A DNA stretch of 64,000 nt from CAKZML01 sp963823435 (GTDB taxonomy: Bacteria > Pseudomonadota > Gammaproteobacteria > Steroidobacterales > BM003). The position numbers and the translations under genes were made by a program. Location of the stretch: NCBI GenBank assembly GCA_963823435.1, contig CAWGLN010000013.1, positions 91,806 through 155,805 of the forward strand, in the 5' to 3' direction. Of this stretch, positions 1 to 9,439 are shown piece after piece. The first letter of the stretch is position 1. Each line of letters opens with the position of its first letter. The notes beneath the pieces are model-generated. The model ran no database searches, had not been told where the DNA came from, and worked only from the letters and a program-made list of their open reading frames with translations.

Positions 1-501
1 TACTGATCCGAAGAAGTTGTCCAGAACGGAACGGTACGCTTTCAGAGCCTGATCGCGCACGATCGGGTCACTGTTCGCGTCGAACAGCTCGTGCAGCGCG
101 CGCGCTGTGTACCACTGGTTTTCACCTGAAGGTCGTCTCGCCAGCGCCGTCGCCCAGAGATAAAACCTCGCTTTTGCACCGGTCGGTCCAACGGGGATGT
201 TATTGGCCAGGTCAAACTTGGTTTCCGCATCAGGGAAATTTACATCGTATTCATTGGTTGGCACCGTCCTGAACGGATTTTCCGGATCGTCCAACACACA
301 GGTTTCCGCAGCGATGCCCACATCGATACAATTCAGGTTCAACAGCGTATCCGTAGGCAGCACAATGGTAGTGATAATGACACCGTCGCTGTCGCTGCGT
401 TCCCCACACCCGCCGGCAGCCAGAAGAGCAAGGCCAAGCATTGCCAGGGTCAACCCTTTTGAGGCAACTGAATAGACCTCTTTTTGATTCAGGCTTCTCA
501 T
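1..501 (-). CDS. Putative lipoprotein, partial (runs off window edge)
   Basis: Reading the minus strand from the ATG at 501-499 gives 167 codons with no stop before the window edge, so the protein is incomplete at its C-terminus. The N-terminus has a basic stretch (MRSLNQKE), a hydrophobic core and a lipobox-like LLAAGGC at about residues 26-32, which points to a lipid-anchored envelope protein. The later part (PTGAKARFYLWATALARRPSGE, then a stretch around ALHELFDANSD) is helical in character; I do not recognise a family. It starts 33 bases after the stop of the glycosidase/beta-barrel gene and reads in the same direction, so it probably belongs to the same polysaccharide operon. Unlike that upstream gene, this frame is unbroken. 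Confidence 0.7.
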   Translation of the reverse strand, partial: MRSLNQKEVYSVASKGLTLAMLGLALLAAGGCGERSDSDGVIITTIVLPTDTLLNLNCIDVGIAAETCVLDDPENPFRTVPTNEYDVNFPDAETKFDLANNIPVGPTGAKARFYLWATALARRPSGENQWYTARALHELFDANSDPIVRDQALKAYRSVLDNFFGSV

Positions 502-534
502 AATATCAAATCCTCGACTCTGCATACGCAGCCA

Positions 535-3500
535 CTAGAACATAAAAGTGAAATAGAAAACGGTCTGGAACATCCAGTCGTTCTGGCCATCCAGATATTC
601 ATCGCCTGGCGAATTCTCATCGACCGTCCTGTATAGCACCCTGACACCCACTTTTGTCGATCGACGTTCATCGAAGAGATCGTCAAGCAGTATCGCGTAA
701 TCCAGTTTGAATTGTTCCGGAAAGGTAATATTGAATTGGCGGTGAAAATCATAGGGTCCCCAGGCATCCTTCTTGAAATAGCCGGAAATGATGTGCGCTT
801 GTTCAGAATGACCTTGCCTTCAGCTTCGTAGAACTTGCGGGTACCGCCGGTCGGATCTCCGGTCGACTGATCAAAACCGTGCACCAGATTCAGAATATAT
901 TTCGCGCACTGGTTGGGGTTAAATACCATCCTGCTCGAGAGCGTCCACACCTCCTCCTCGGGCAGCCCCTGCCCAAATGACGCGTTATACCCTGTTACAT
1001 CGAAGAAGAACTAATAGGCGTCAGTGAACGTGGAGTAGTTGGTGTAATTGGCACCGACGTTAAAGGCGAAGCGCGGCGTCTTCACGCCAGTCGTTATCCC
1101 AGTCATAGAATGGCGTCGCACCGGTCGGATCCTAGGTCAAGAAGATCTCGCCGGCTTTCGCTTCCCTGTTATCCAGAACTGCGAAAGGGTCATCATCGCG
1201 GTTTCGCGGGCTCACGCCCGGAAAGAGATCTCCTGGGGGCGTGATGTCCGGCGGAAGCAAGGGATTGGCATCCACCAGATTCTTGCGATACAGGACGCGC
1301 GGAAAGATCATGTAGTCGCCGAAGTTCATCATGACTCCCGCTTCATACTCTTCCTTGTTGCCGAACTCCGCAGTAGGGCAGGCTGTGTGCCAAATTCCTT
1401 GAGAGCATCGCCACCATCGGCCACCAGCCCGGCGTACTGGACGGCCAGGTACGCTTGCGTGCCCAGTAGATCGAAAGTCAGTCTCGCCTTGAATCCCAAG
1501 CGTGTCCTTGAAGTCAATCTGGTCGAGAATGATGTCGTCTCCCGACACCCGAACATATTCGTCATCTACCTTTTCGGTGGATGCCATGATGCCGCCAAGC
1601 TCCAGGATGATCTTGTCGGTGAGATTCGTCTTGCCATAGAGCGTGGTCTGGCGCGTTTGTACTTTCGGTCGCCGCTGTGGCCTGGGCCCGATGATTCGCC
1701 TTGTCGGGCAACGTCTTCGGAATGCATGAACGTGTAGTCGAAATGTCCAAGGTTCGAGCTGTACTTCAGTACGGCCTTCGGGTTCGCACCCCAGTACACT
1801 TCCGGCCCAAAGACCACTTTCAGGCCTTCCAGACTTCCCTTCCCCGCAAACTCGACGCCTTCGGGGGCTTTCGCATTCCAGATATCCTCGCCGGTATATC
1901 CGGTCAGGTCTGTTGTCTCTCGCACGAGGCCAAAGAAGTCACCTTCATACCCCAGTGGTAGCGAGGCACATGATAGAAGGCCGTGAAGTCGAGGGCCTCG
2001 CCCTTGTAGGTCGCTTCGAAATCATAAATCTCGACTCTTTCACGATCCTTGAAAGTCGTTGTAGTCACGAAATTGACGCCATCATCACCAGGGTACCGCG
2101 GGGGAGAGCAACCGTCAATGGGCAGTCCTCTTGGCCGTACTGAAATTCGATTGGTTCGCGTGTCAGCGACGTTCCCCAGAATGTTCAGTGAAATTGCCCT
2201 TCGATCTCGCTCAGTGGGCTGGAATCCGAAATCCAGGAAGACCATTTCGCCGTCCGAGAAATCCAGTGCCATTCTCGCCCTGCTCGGTGATGTCCTGTTC
2301 ATGCCCTTCAGGAGTAGTTGGCCCATGAGCCTGCCGCCGGTGAAGCTCAATCGTCTTGCGCTTTTCCTTGCTTTCGCCCTTGAGCACACGAACTTCGCTC
2401 TTCAAGGCAAGGTAGTCCATGTTGATGTTATCGAACGCCTGGTTTAGTGCCTCCTTCTTGTAAGCGTAAGGATCCATCTGCCAGATTTCTGAAAGCACAT
2501 CGTAGGCCATCCTGGGTCTGACGGTGTACACGCCGTCGGAGTTCGGCGTTCCGAGAGCGGTGATGCCCAACCACTCTTCATTCATGTTGTTCTTGCCGTC
2601 GACCCAATCGAACTTGTAACCGCCATTGGACCAGGACGCGTGCGTGTCATGTATATCCAGATCTTCAACTTGCAGGTACTTCCACCATTCGTCGCGCCAC
2701 TCGAAGACAAAGCCGCCGATCGAGTTGCCTTCTTCGCCATTCCCGTAGGCCTTGTTGTACATTTCCTGCCATTGGTACTTGAGGATCGCGGCCTGGGCCA
2801 GCTGGTCTTCATGGAATTCTTTTGCATTAAATGCATCACTGCCGAACTCGAAAAATACAACCGGAAGATCGAGCTTTTCTTCGACGTCCGTCCAGAGATT
2901 TGTCCGAATTGCAAAGCTCTTGCCCCTGTAGGCATTGATGCCCAGCAAATCGATGTCCGGACAGTAGCTCGGCAATCAGGTCGATGTACTGGAAGTCGCC
3001 GTTGACGATGGTGAACGGATGATTCGGAGTCGATGGTCTTGGCGGAGCGGATCACTTCATTGAAAAGGCTGTACAGGTACTTGGCTTTTGCCGTGTTGCG
3101 CTCGCCTTCCGGCAGGTTTTCGATTTCGAAGCTCTTCCAGTCCAGGCCGTAGTTGCTTTCGTTACCGAAGGCAAACATCAGCACGCCCGGGGTGTTCTTG
3201 TACTGGTTAACGATCTCCAGCATGTCCTTCTTCAGGGTCGCGCGCGTGAGTTCGTCGGAGTAATCGGTAAACGGGATCCACTTGCCGCCAACGTTGTACC
3301 CGTATCGCCCCATGAGCGGATTGATAACCGTCATGATCCCGTATTCCTGGTAGACATACGTGATCCATTTGGGGGGCATGAAGCCGAAACTGCGGATCGT
3401 GTTTACGCCCGCGGCTTTCATCAGGCCAAAGTCGTAGTCGAGGACCTTGCGGATGAAATCATCGGATTGACCGTACAAGTTGTAGTTGTAATTCTCGCCC

Positions 3501-3755
3501 CTCGGCGTGTAGCCCCAATCCACACCCTTTACGTAGTAGTCCTTGCCATCGACCTTCAGCTTCCAGCCGTTTTCATCCTTGAATGTCGTTACCTTCTCGG
3601 CGGCATTCGCCGGATGCAGCGAACGAAACACAAAGAAACAGAAAGACTGCCATAATGCTGCTGAGCTTTTTTAGGCCCGCGAAGAAGCTTATTCCTGCCA
3701 TAGCGACTACTCTTTTATTGAAATTGTTTTCTTGAGGAACGTTGAATATTTGCAT
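535..3755 (-). pseudogene. TIM-barrel glycoside hydrolase fused to an outer-membrane beta-barrel, many frameshifts
   Basis: Stitching the three minus frames gives one protein of about 1,070 residues. It starts at ATG 3755, with a GGTGGGG ribosome site 17 bases after the GH16 stop. Order: signal peptide ending near LHPANAAEK; TIM-barrel glycosidase (KDENGWKLKVDGKDYYVKG, then VNTIRSFGFMPP); clan GH-A style acid/base in FAFGNESN and nucleophile in VVFFEFGSD; a short helical/coiled segment (NINMDYLALKSEVRVLKG); then amphipathic strands typical of an outer-membrane barrel, ending FYFTFMF-stop with the terminal Phe used for barrel insertion. Frame changes are seen near 3630, 3018, 2965, 2350, 2200, 1910, 1700, 1570 and 800, with probably more between 950 and 1570. 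Both catalytic Glu residues survive. I cannot name the GH family securely; GH2-C-like is closest. The shifts may be sequence errors. It lies in an operon with the GH16 gene. Confidence 0.62.
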
Positions 3756-3772
3756 CACTGTCACCCCACCCG

Positions 3773-6700
3773 CTACCTGATAGTAATAGAGACATTGTCT
3801 ATGTAGACGTTGTTGGAACAGGCTGGAGCTCCGCCGCAGACCACCGCGATCTGAAATGTGATGCCTCCGCTAACATCGGCAGCGGCCGCAGGACTGTACG
3901 AGTAGGTCGTCCATCCAGCGGTAGGCGTAACAATTGTCTCGAGAATCTGGCTAACTGTGGCGCCACCGGCACCCTCGGAGATTAACTCGGGGAAAACGAT
4001 GCCGCCGTCGGCAGCCGAACCCTTCATATCAAACGAAATATCGATGATATCGCCGCCCACCACTGTACCCACGGCAATACGCTCTTGCTTGAGCACCGGG
4101 TTTTGCCCTGCTCCAGCAACAGCATGACCCGACCATGATCCGCCATTGTTCTGCGTATTGTCCGCGGTAATGCTGCCACCATTTGGATACACTACCCAGC
4201 CGCTCAGGTCGCCAGCTTCGAAGTCACCATTCACCGCCAATTCACCAGCGCTGCCACTGAAGCCCATATCGGTCATCAGGAACGTGAAGGCGTCGGGCGC
4301 CGTGTTATCGGTCTCGAACAGCAAGCCGGTCGCGGTGTCTACTCCGGTAAAGCTCGCCAGGGGTATCGATACCTGATACCAACCGTTGCCCAGCAAGTTC
4401 GAGAACGCAGAACTGGTCAGCGTCACGTCAAGATACGCACCGCCGTCCAGGAACTTGACGCGCACAAGATCATTGTTGATACCCTTGATCTTGAAATTCA
4501 GGGCACCATATGCGGTCGCAAATCCGGGGGCGAAGCCAATAAACGCCAGCTGACCCACTTGCACGCCGTAACCGTTGCCGGTGGTCACCGAAAAGGCCGG
4601 ACTGAAGTCCCCGTCGCTGGTGTTATTGTTGTCAAACACCGAGCCGGATCCAAACGGCTCTATGGCCGTGTAGTCGGTGCCAAACACGAGGTCGACATTA
4701 ACGGCCGGATCGGTCGCGTAAAGAACAACGCTCGGAATAATGCCGGTGCCGACACCCCCCCCACCGTTGGTCGTGTTGAAGCCAATGTCGGTCATCAGGA
4801 AGGTGAACGCATTCGCCGCTGTATTGTCAGTCTCAAACAACAGACCGGTCGCCGTATCCACCCCCGTGAAACTCGTTATCGGGATCGACACCTGGTACCA
4901 GCCATTGCCCAGTGAGGTCGAGAAAGCAGAACTGGTGAGGGTCACATCAAGATACGCACCGCCGTCCAGGAACTTCACACGTACGAGATCGTTATTGATG
5001 CCCTTGATCTTGAATTCCAGAGTCCCGTAGCCGGTTGCGAACCCGGGAGCAAATCCAAGAAAAGCCAACTGACCCACCTGGACCCCGTAGCCACTGCCGG
5101 TGGTAACGGAAAAAGCCGGGCTGAAGTCCGCGTCGCTGGTGTTGTTGTTGTCGAACACCGAGCCTGAGCCAAAGGGCTCAATCGCCGTGTAATCCACACC
5201 AAACACCAGGTCAACGTTGACCGCAGGATCGGTCGCGTACAGGACAACATCCGGGGCTGGCCCATTGTTAATCGCTGCGTTACTGAAACCAATATCCGTG
5301 AGGAAGTAGGTAAACGCAGTGGCAGAGGTGTTATTGCTTTCAAACAACAGGCCGGTCGCGGAATCGACCCCGGTAAACCGGGTCAACGGCACTGAAGCCT
5401 GATACCAGCCATCACCCAGCAGCGTCACGTCGGCATCTGTGGTCAGATTAATGTCGAGATAGCCGCCCGCATCCAGGAATTTCAGGCGAATCAAGTCGCC
5501 CGGGATTCCCTTTATCTTGAAATTGAGGACGTCATACCCGGCAGCAAAACCTGGCGCGAAGCCGATGAAGGCTAATTGCGCGATATTGGCTCCATATCCA
5601 GCGCCGCTGCTAACAGCCATGACAGGGTTGTAGGTGGTGTCATTGGCATAGAATGCATCGAACACCGAACCCGAGCCAAAAGGCTCAAGCGCCGTGTAAT
5701 CGACACCAAAGACCAGGTCCACAGGGACGGCGGGATCAGTTGCGTAAAGCACAACTTGCGGGGTAACCGCCGCGCCAGGGTTGGCAACACCACCGCCACC
5801 ACCACCGTTAATCGTGATGGAAACGTTGTCTATGTACACATCATTGGAGCAGGCATTGTCTGCCCCGCAAACCACGGCGATCTGGAACGTGATACCACCA
5901 CTCACATCAGCACCCGCGACAGGGCTATATGTGTAAGTGGTCCAGCCTGCCGTGGGAACCGCAATCGTGTCCAGGAGATTGCCGACGGCCGCGCCACCGG
6001 CGCCTTCGGAAATCAGCTCCGGAAAAATGACCCCGCCAGCTACTGCCGAACCCCTCATGTCGAAGGAAATATTAATCGTATCGCCGGGCACCACCGTGCC
6101 GGCTGCAAGACGCTCCTGCTTGAGTACCGGGTTTTGCCCAGCGCCGGCTACCAAATGGCCCGACCATAAACCACCATTGTTCTGGGTATTATCCGCGGTA
6201 ATGCTGCCGCCATTGGGTATTACCACCCAACCGCTGAGATCGCCGGCTTCAAAGTCACCATTGATGGCAAGTTCTCCACTGGGGCCACCACCGCCTGCGG
6301 TACCGCTGAAGCCGATGTCGGTCATCAGGAAGGTGAACGCGTTCGCGGCCGTGTTGTCCGTCTCGAACAGCAAGCCGATCGCGGTATCCACTCCCGACAG
6401 ACTCGCCAGAGGTATGGAGACCTGGTACCAGCCGTTGCCGAGCAGGGTAGAGAAGGCAGAACTGGTCAGCGTGACATCAAGATACGTACCGCCATCCAGG
6501 AACTTCACACGTACCAGGTTGTTATTGATGCCCTTGATCTTGAAATCCAGGGTCCCGTAGGCACTGGCAAATCCGGGGGCAAAACCAATAAAGGCCAACT
6601 GACCTACCTGCGCACCGTAACCAGCGCCGGTGGTCACTGAAAAGGCAGGACTAAAGTCTGCATCGCTGGTGTTGTTGTTGTCGAACACCGAGCCGGAACC

Positions 6701-9214
6701 AAAGGGTTCTATCGCCGTGTAGTCGGTGCCAAACACGAAGTCTACATTGACCGCCGGATCGGTCGCATACAGAACGGCATCAGGAATGATGCCGGTTCCG
6801 ACTCCACCGCCGCCGGCAGTGCCGCTGAATCCAATATCGGTCAGCAGGAAAGTGAACGGCGCCGGAGACGCTCCACCGGTCTCAAACAGGAGGGCCGTGG
6901 CGGTGTCTACGCCGGTCAAACTCGAGAGAGGGAGCGATACCTGGTACCAGCCATTACCCAGGGACGTCGACACACCGCCGGCGGTAAGGTTCACATCTAG
7001 ATAAGCACCGTTGTCCAGGAACTTCACCCGGATCACGTCGTTCCACATGCCCTTGACCTTGAAGTCCAGGGTGCCGTAGCTGGCTGCAAACCCCGGCTGG
7101 AATCCGACAAAGGCTAATTGTCCGATATTGGCACCGTAGTCGGGTCCTGTAGTGACGGAAAATGCGGGACTGTAGTCCGCATCACCAGCATAAGTGCCAT
7201 CAAATACCGAACCCGAGCCAAACGGCTCAAGGGCCGTGTAATCGACGCCAAACACCAGGTCCACCGGTACGGACGGATCCGTGGCGTACAACACCACGTC
7301 AGGAACAATTCCGGTCCCACCGCCACCACCGGCGGTGCCACTGAAGCCTATGTCAGTCATCAGGAATGTGAACTGGGCAGGCGACGCATTGTCTGTCTCG
7401 AACAGTAGGCCGGTAGCCGTGTTCACTCCGCTCATACTGGAAAGGGGAATGGATACCTGGTACCAGCCATTACCCAGCGATGTAGAAAGGCCGCTGGTGG
7501 CCAGGTTGACATCAAGATAGGCACCGCCATCCAGGAACTTCACACGGATAATATCGTTGGAAAGACCCTTGGCCTTGAACTCCAGCGTGCCATAGGCGGA
7601 GGCAAAACCCGGCTGGAAGCCGACATAGGCAAACTGACCGATATTGGCCCCGTAATCGGCTCCCGTTGTGACAGCAAATGCCGGACTATAGTCCGCATCA
7701 CCGGCGTAGAGGCCATCAAACACCGAACCCGAGCCGAACGGCTCATAGCCGGTATAGTCCACGCCATACACCAGGTCCACCGGTACAGACGGATCCGTTG
7801 CGTACAGCACCACATCCGGAACACCTCCGGTCCCACCGGTACCCGCTTCCTGGTACACCCTGACGTAGTCGACCAGCATGGTCTGGGGGTAAATCTCGGT
7901 ACCATCGGGCGGCTGATCGCCGCTACCCAGCGTTCCACCCATCGCCACGTTCATGATCAGAAAGAATTCGTTCAGAAATTCATCCATTGTGGCGGGATCA
8001 ATTGCCTTGGTGAAGTACACCTGCCCATCTATTTTTCCTACAATCTGGTTCTCATCCCAGACCGCTTCCCATATATGAAAGTCATCGCCCAGGGAGTTGG
8101 GGAGCGTTGTGTAGTCTGTGAAATAGGTCCAGCAGTTTGCTGGCGCTTGCACGGAATCGTCACACCAGTGCATCGTGGTATGAGTCGTATTCGCGTCAGA
8201 ATAGAAATTGTGCATTTCCATGAAATCAATTTCGCCGGACCGTGGCCACCCAACGGTTGGGAAATTGGTGCCCAGACTCCAGAAAGCTGGCCACGCTGCT
8301 TTTCCGACCGGCGGCTTGATGCGCGCCTCAATTTTTCCAAACTTGAAGTTGAATTTGCCCAGGGAATTGATTTTGCCCGATGTGATCGATCCGTCGCGCA
8401 CGCCGCAGGGTGCTACCGGGCACTGGGCCTCGAGCACCAGGTTGCCGCCTTCTACACGGACATTCTCTGGCGCCGTGGTATACAACTGCCACTCGTTGTT
8501 GCCCCAGCCATTTCCATCAGGACCGTATCCGGTTTCTATGGTCCAGTTCGCATTGGAGGGCGCACCGGCCGTATCAAATTCATCCGCAAACACCAGCTCG
8601 TATACGGGGCCAGCCGCTCCGCAGCCGGCGACCTGGGTGATTCCGTCAAAGTAGAAAGTCCAGTTGCCTGGATCGTTGGTGGCGTCACCCATGACGCCCA
8701 AATCGAAGATAAGGGTTATCGCCGTGGCAGCCGGTCCGGCCGTGCTACCGGTGAAGTTGAAGCACAATTCTTCCCAGCCACCGCTGCCGCTGTGGTTGAC
8801 CGACCTTTCCTGGTCCAGGCCTTCCAGCTTAAAAAGAACAGGCACCGCTCGCGATGACCATACTTTCATCGTGAAGGCTGTGCCCGCCGCAAAATCCACG
8901 GCGCCGCCCAGGTCCAGGGTGCTGCCGCCATACACTTCTGCTGCAAATTTCTGCATCCGGCCCACTTTCGCGGTGGTGTTAATCCCACCGGGATCCGGAT
9001 TGTTAATGACTGACGCCGCACCGCCGCCAAAGTCACTAAAGACGAACGGCCCGCAAGCATCCTCAAAATCAATCGCATCGGAGCAGGTATCCGGCGGTGC
9101 AGGTGTCCCCGCAATCCGCTCGGGTCCTTTTCCGTCGCAACCAGCGATCAGGGCGATGGCCGGTAATATGATCATCAATATGCAAAGACGGCGCAGGGAA
9201 AATATTGAGTGCAT
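3773..9214 (-). CDS. GH16 laminarinase-type lipoprotein with six tandem repeats and two CBM4-like domains
   Basis: 1,813 residues. The N-terminus is a lipoprotein signal (LPAIALIAGC, Cys about 26). A beta-rich carbohydrate-binding-like module occupies roughly residues 45-200. The GH16 catalytic domain covers about 205-450, with the signature SGEIDFMEMHN holding nucleophile and acid/base Glu and the typical ending MLVDYVRVYQ. Six repeats of about 160 residues follow, each beginning VVLYATDP and containing EPFGSGSVFD and RVKFLD.G.YLDV. They are grouped three, then a CBM4-like domain (NGDFEAGDLSGWVV...NVSITI), then three, then a second CBM4-like domain at the C-terminus. The family cleaves beta-1,3 or mixed beta-glucans; the lipid anchor and binding modules suggest a surface enzyme acting on an insoluble glucan such as laminarin. 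First gene of a minus-strand operon. Substrate is inference; other GH16 activities are possible. Confidence 0.88.
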   Translation of the reverse strand: MHSIFSLRRLCILMIILPAIALIAGCDGKGPERIAGTPAPPDTCSDAIDFEDACGPFVFSDFGGGAASVINNPDPGGINTTAKVGRMQKFAAEVYGGSTLDLGGAVDFAAGTAFTMKVWSSRAVPVLFKLEGLDQERSVNHSGSGGWEELCFNFTGSTAGPAATAITLIFDLGVMGDATNDPGNWTFYFDGITQVAGCGAAGPVYELVFADEFDTAGAPSNANWTIETGYGPDGNGWGNNEWQLYTTAPENVRVEGGNLVLEAQCPVAPCGVRDGSITSGKINSLGKFNFKFGKIEARIKPPVGKAAWPAFWSLGTNFPTVGWPRSGEIDFMEMHNFYSDANTTHTTMHWCDDSVQAPANCWTYFTDYTTLPNSLGDDFHIWEAVWDENQIVGKIDGQVYFTKAIDPATMDEFLNEFFLIMNVAMGGTLGSGDQPPDGTEIYPQTMLVDYVRVYQEAGTGGTGGVPDVVLYATDPSVPVDLVYGVDYTGYEPFGSGSVFDGLYAGDADYSPAFAVTTGADYGANIGQFAYVGFQPGFASAYGTLEFKAKGLSNDIIRVKFLDGGAYLDVNLATSGLSTSLGNGWYQVSIPLSSMSGVNTATGLLFETDNASPAQFTFLMTDIGFSGTAGGGGGTGIVPDVVLYATDPSVPVDLVFGVDYTALEPFGSGSVFDGTYAGDADYSPAFSVTTGPDYGANIGQLAFVGFQPGFAASYGTLDFKVKGMWNDVIRVKFLDNGAYLDVNLTAGGVSTSLGNGWYQVSLPLSSLTGVDTATALLFETGGASPAPFTFLLTDIGFSGTAGGGGVGTGIIPDAVLYATDPAVNVDFVFGTDYTAIEPFGSGSVFDNNNTSDADFSPAFSVTTGAGYGAQVGQLAFIGFAPGFASAYGTLDFKIKGINNNLVRVKFLDGGTYLDVTLTSSAFSTLLGNGWYQVSIPLASLSGVDTAIGLLFETDNTAANAFTFLMTDIGFSGTAGGGGPSGELAINGDFEAGDLSGWVVIPNGGSITADNTQNNGGLWSGHLVAGAGQNPVLKQERLAAGTVVPGDTINISFDMRGSAVAGGVIFPELISEGAGGAAVGNLLDTIAVPTAGWTTYTYSPVAGADVSGGITFQIAVVCGADNACSNDVYIDNVSITINGGGGGGVANPGAAVTPQVVLYATDPAVPVDLVFGVDYTALEPFGSGSVFDAFYANDTTYNPVMAVSSGAGYGANIAQLAFIGFAPGFAAGYDVLNFKIKGIPGDLIRLKFLDAGGYLDINLTTDADVTLLGDGWYQASVPLTRFTGVDSATGLLFESNNTSATAFTYFLTDIGFSNAAINNGPAPDVVLYATDPAVNVDLVFGVDYTAIEPFGSGSVFDNNNTSDADFSPAFSVTTGSGYGVQVGQLAFLGFAPGFATGYGTLEFKIKGINNDLVRVKFLDGGAYLDVTLTSSAFSTSLGNGWYQVSIPITSFTGVDTATGLLFETDNTAANAFTFLMTDIGFNTTNGGGGVGTGIIPSVVLYATDPAVNVDLVFGTDYTAIEPFGSGSVFDNNNTSDGDFSPAFSVTTGNGYGVQVGQLAFIGFAPGFATAYGALNFKIKGINNDLVRVKFLDGGAYLDVTLTSSAFSNLLGNGWYQVSIPLASFTGVDTATGLLFETDNTAPDAFTFLMTDMGFSGSAGELAVNGDFEAGDLSGWVVYPNGGSITADNTQNNGGSWSGHAVAGAGQNPVLKQERIAVGTVVGGDIIDISFDMKGSAADGGIVFPELISEGAGGATVSQILETIVTPTAGWTTYSYSPAAAADVSGGITFQIAVVCGGAPACSNNVYIDNVSITIR
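4246..7835 (-). repeat. Six-copy intragenic domain repeat (about 480-510 bp units)
   Basis: Within the GH16 gene, six units recur at roughly 7320-7835, 6810-7310, 6300-6800, 5270-5780, 4770-5260 and 4246-4760. A CBM4-like module at about 5800-6290 interrupts them after the third. The third, fifth and sixth units share NNNTSD.DFSPAFSVTTG and are close to identical in DNA as well, which implies recent duplication or gene conversion. The first, second and fourth are a more diverged subgroup. Linkers are Gly-rich (GTAGGGG). The fold is probably an all-beta carbohydrate-binding module; I do not recognise a named CBM family. Confidence 0.85.
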
Positions 9215-9374
9215 GACTGAAGTCTCTAGGTAACCGTGTGAAATGAGGTGTACGTAAGCGATTGAAAAATTGAAATTTTAATTTAACAAGGCTTATTGTG
9301 AGAGCCCGGAAAATCTTGAGAACCTTGATCTGAAAGTGGTTTTACTGCCCCGGCTGAACTAAATAGTTATCAAG

Positions 9375-9394
9375 AATTGACAGCGTTGTCAATT
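9375..9394. promoter_or_regulatory. LacI-type operator candidate before the TonB receptor
   Basis: AATTGACAGCGTTGTCAATT is an inverted repeat with perfect 8-base arms around GCGT and a central CG, the usual layout of LacI-family operators in sugar-use regulons. Its left arm contains a consensus -35 hexamer (TTGACA), so a bound repressor would cover the promoter of the receptor starting at 9440. It lies between the divergent GH16 operon and the receptor gene and could control both. The T-run just after the right arm also permits a weak terminator reading. No LacI-family gene is in the window. Confidence 0.5.
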
Positions 9395-9439
9395 TTTTGC
9401 TGATTGAGTGGCGACAACCCCTGCAGACCGGATAGCTTG

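Noticed and set aside
9404..9439. TTG start of the TonB receptor at 9404
   Set aside because: It adds a further twelve polar residues to an already long signal-peptide n-region and starts close to the presumed operator/promoter; ATG 9440 is preferred.
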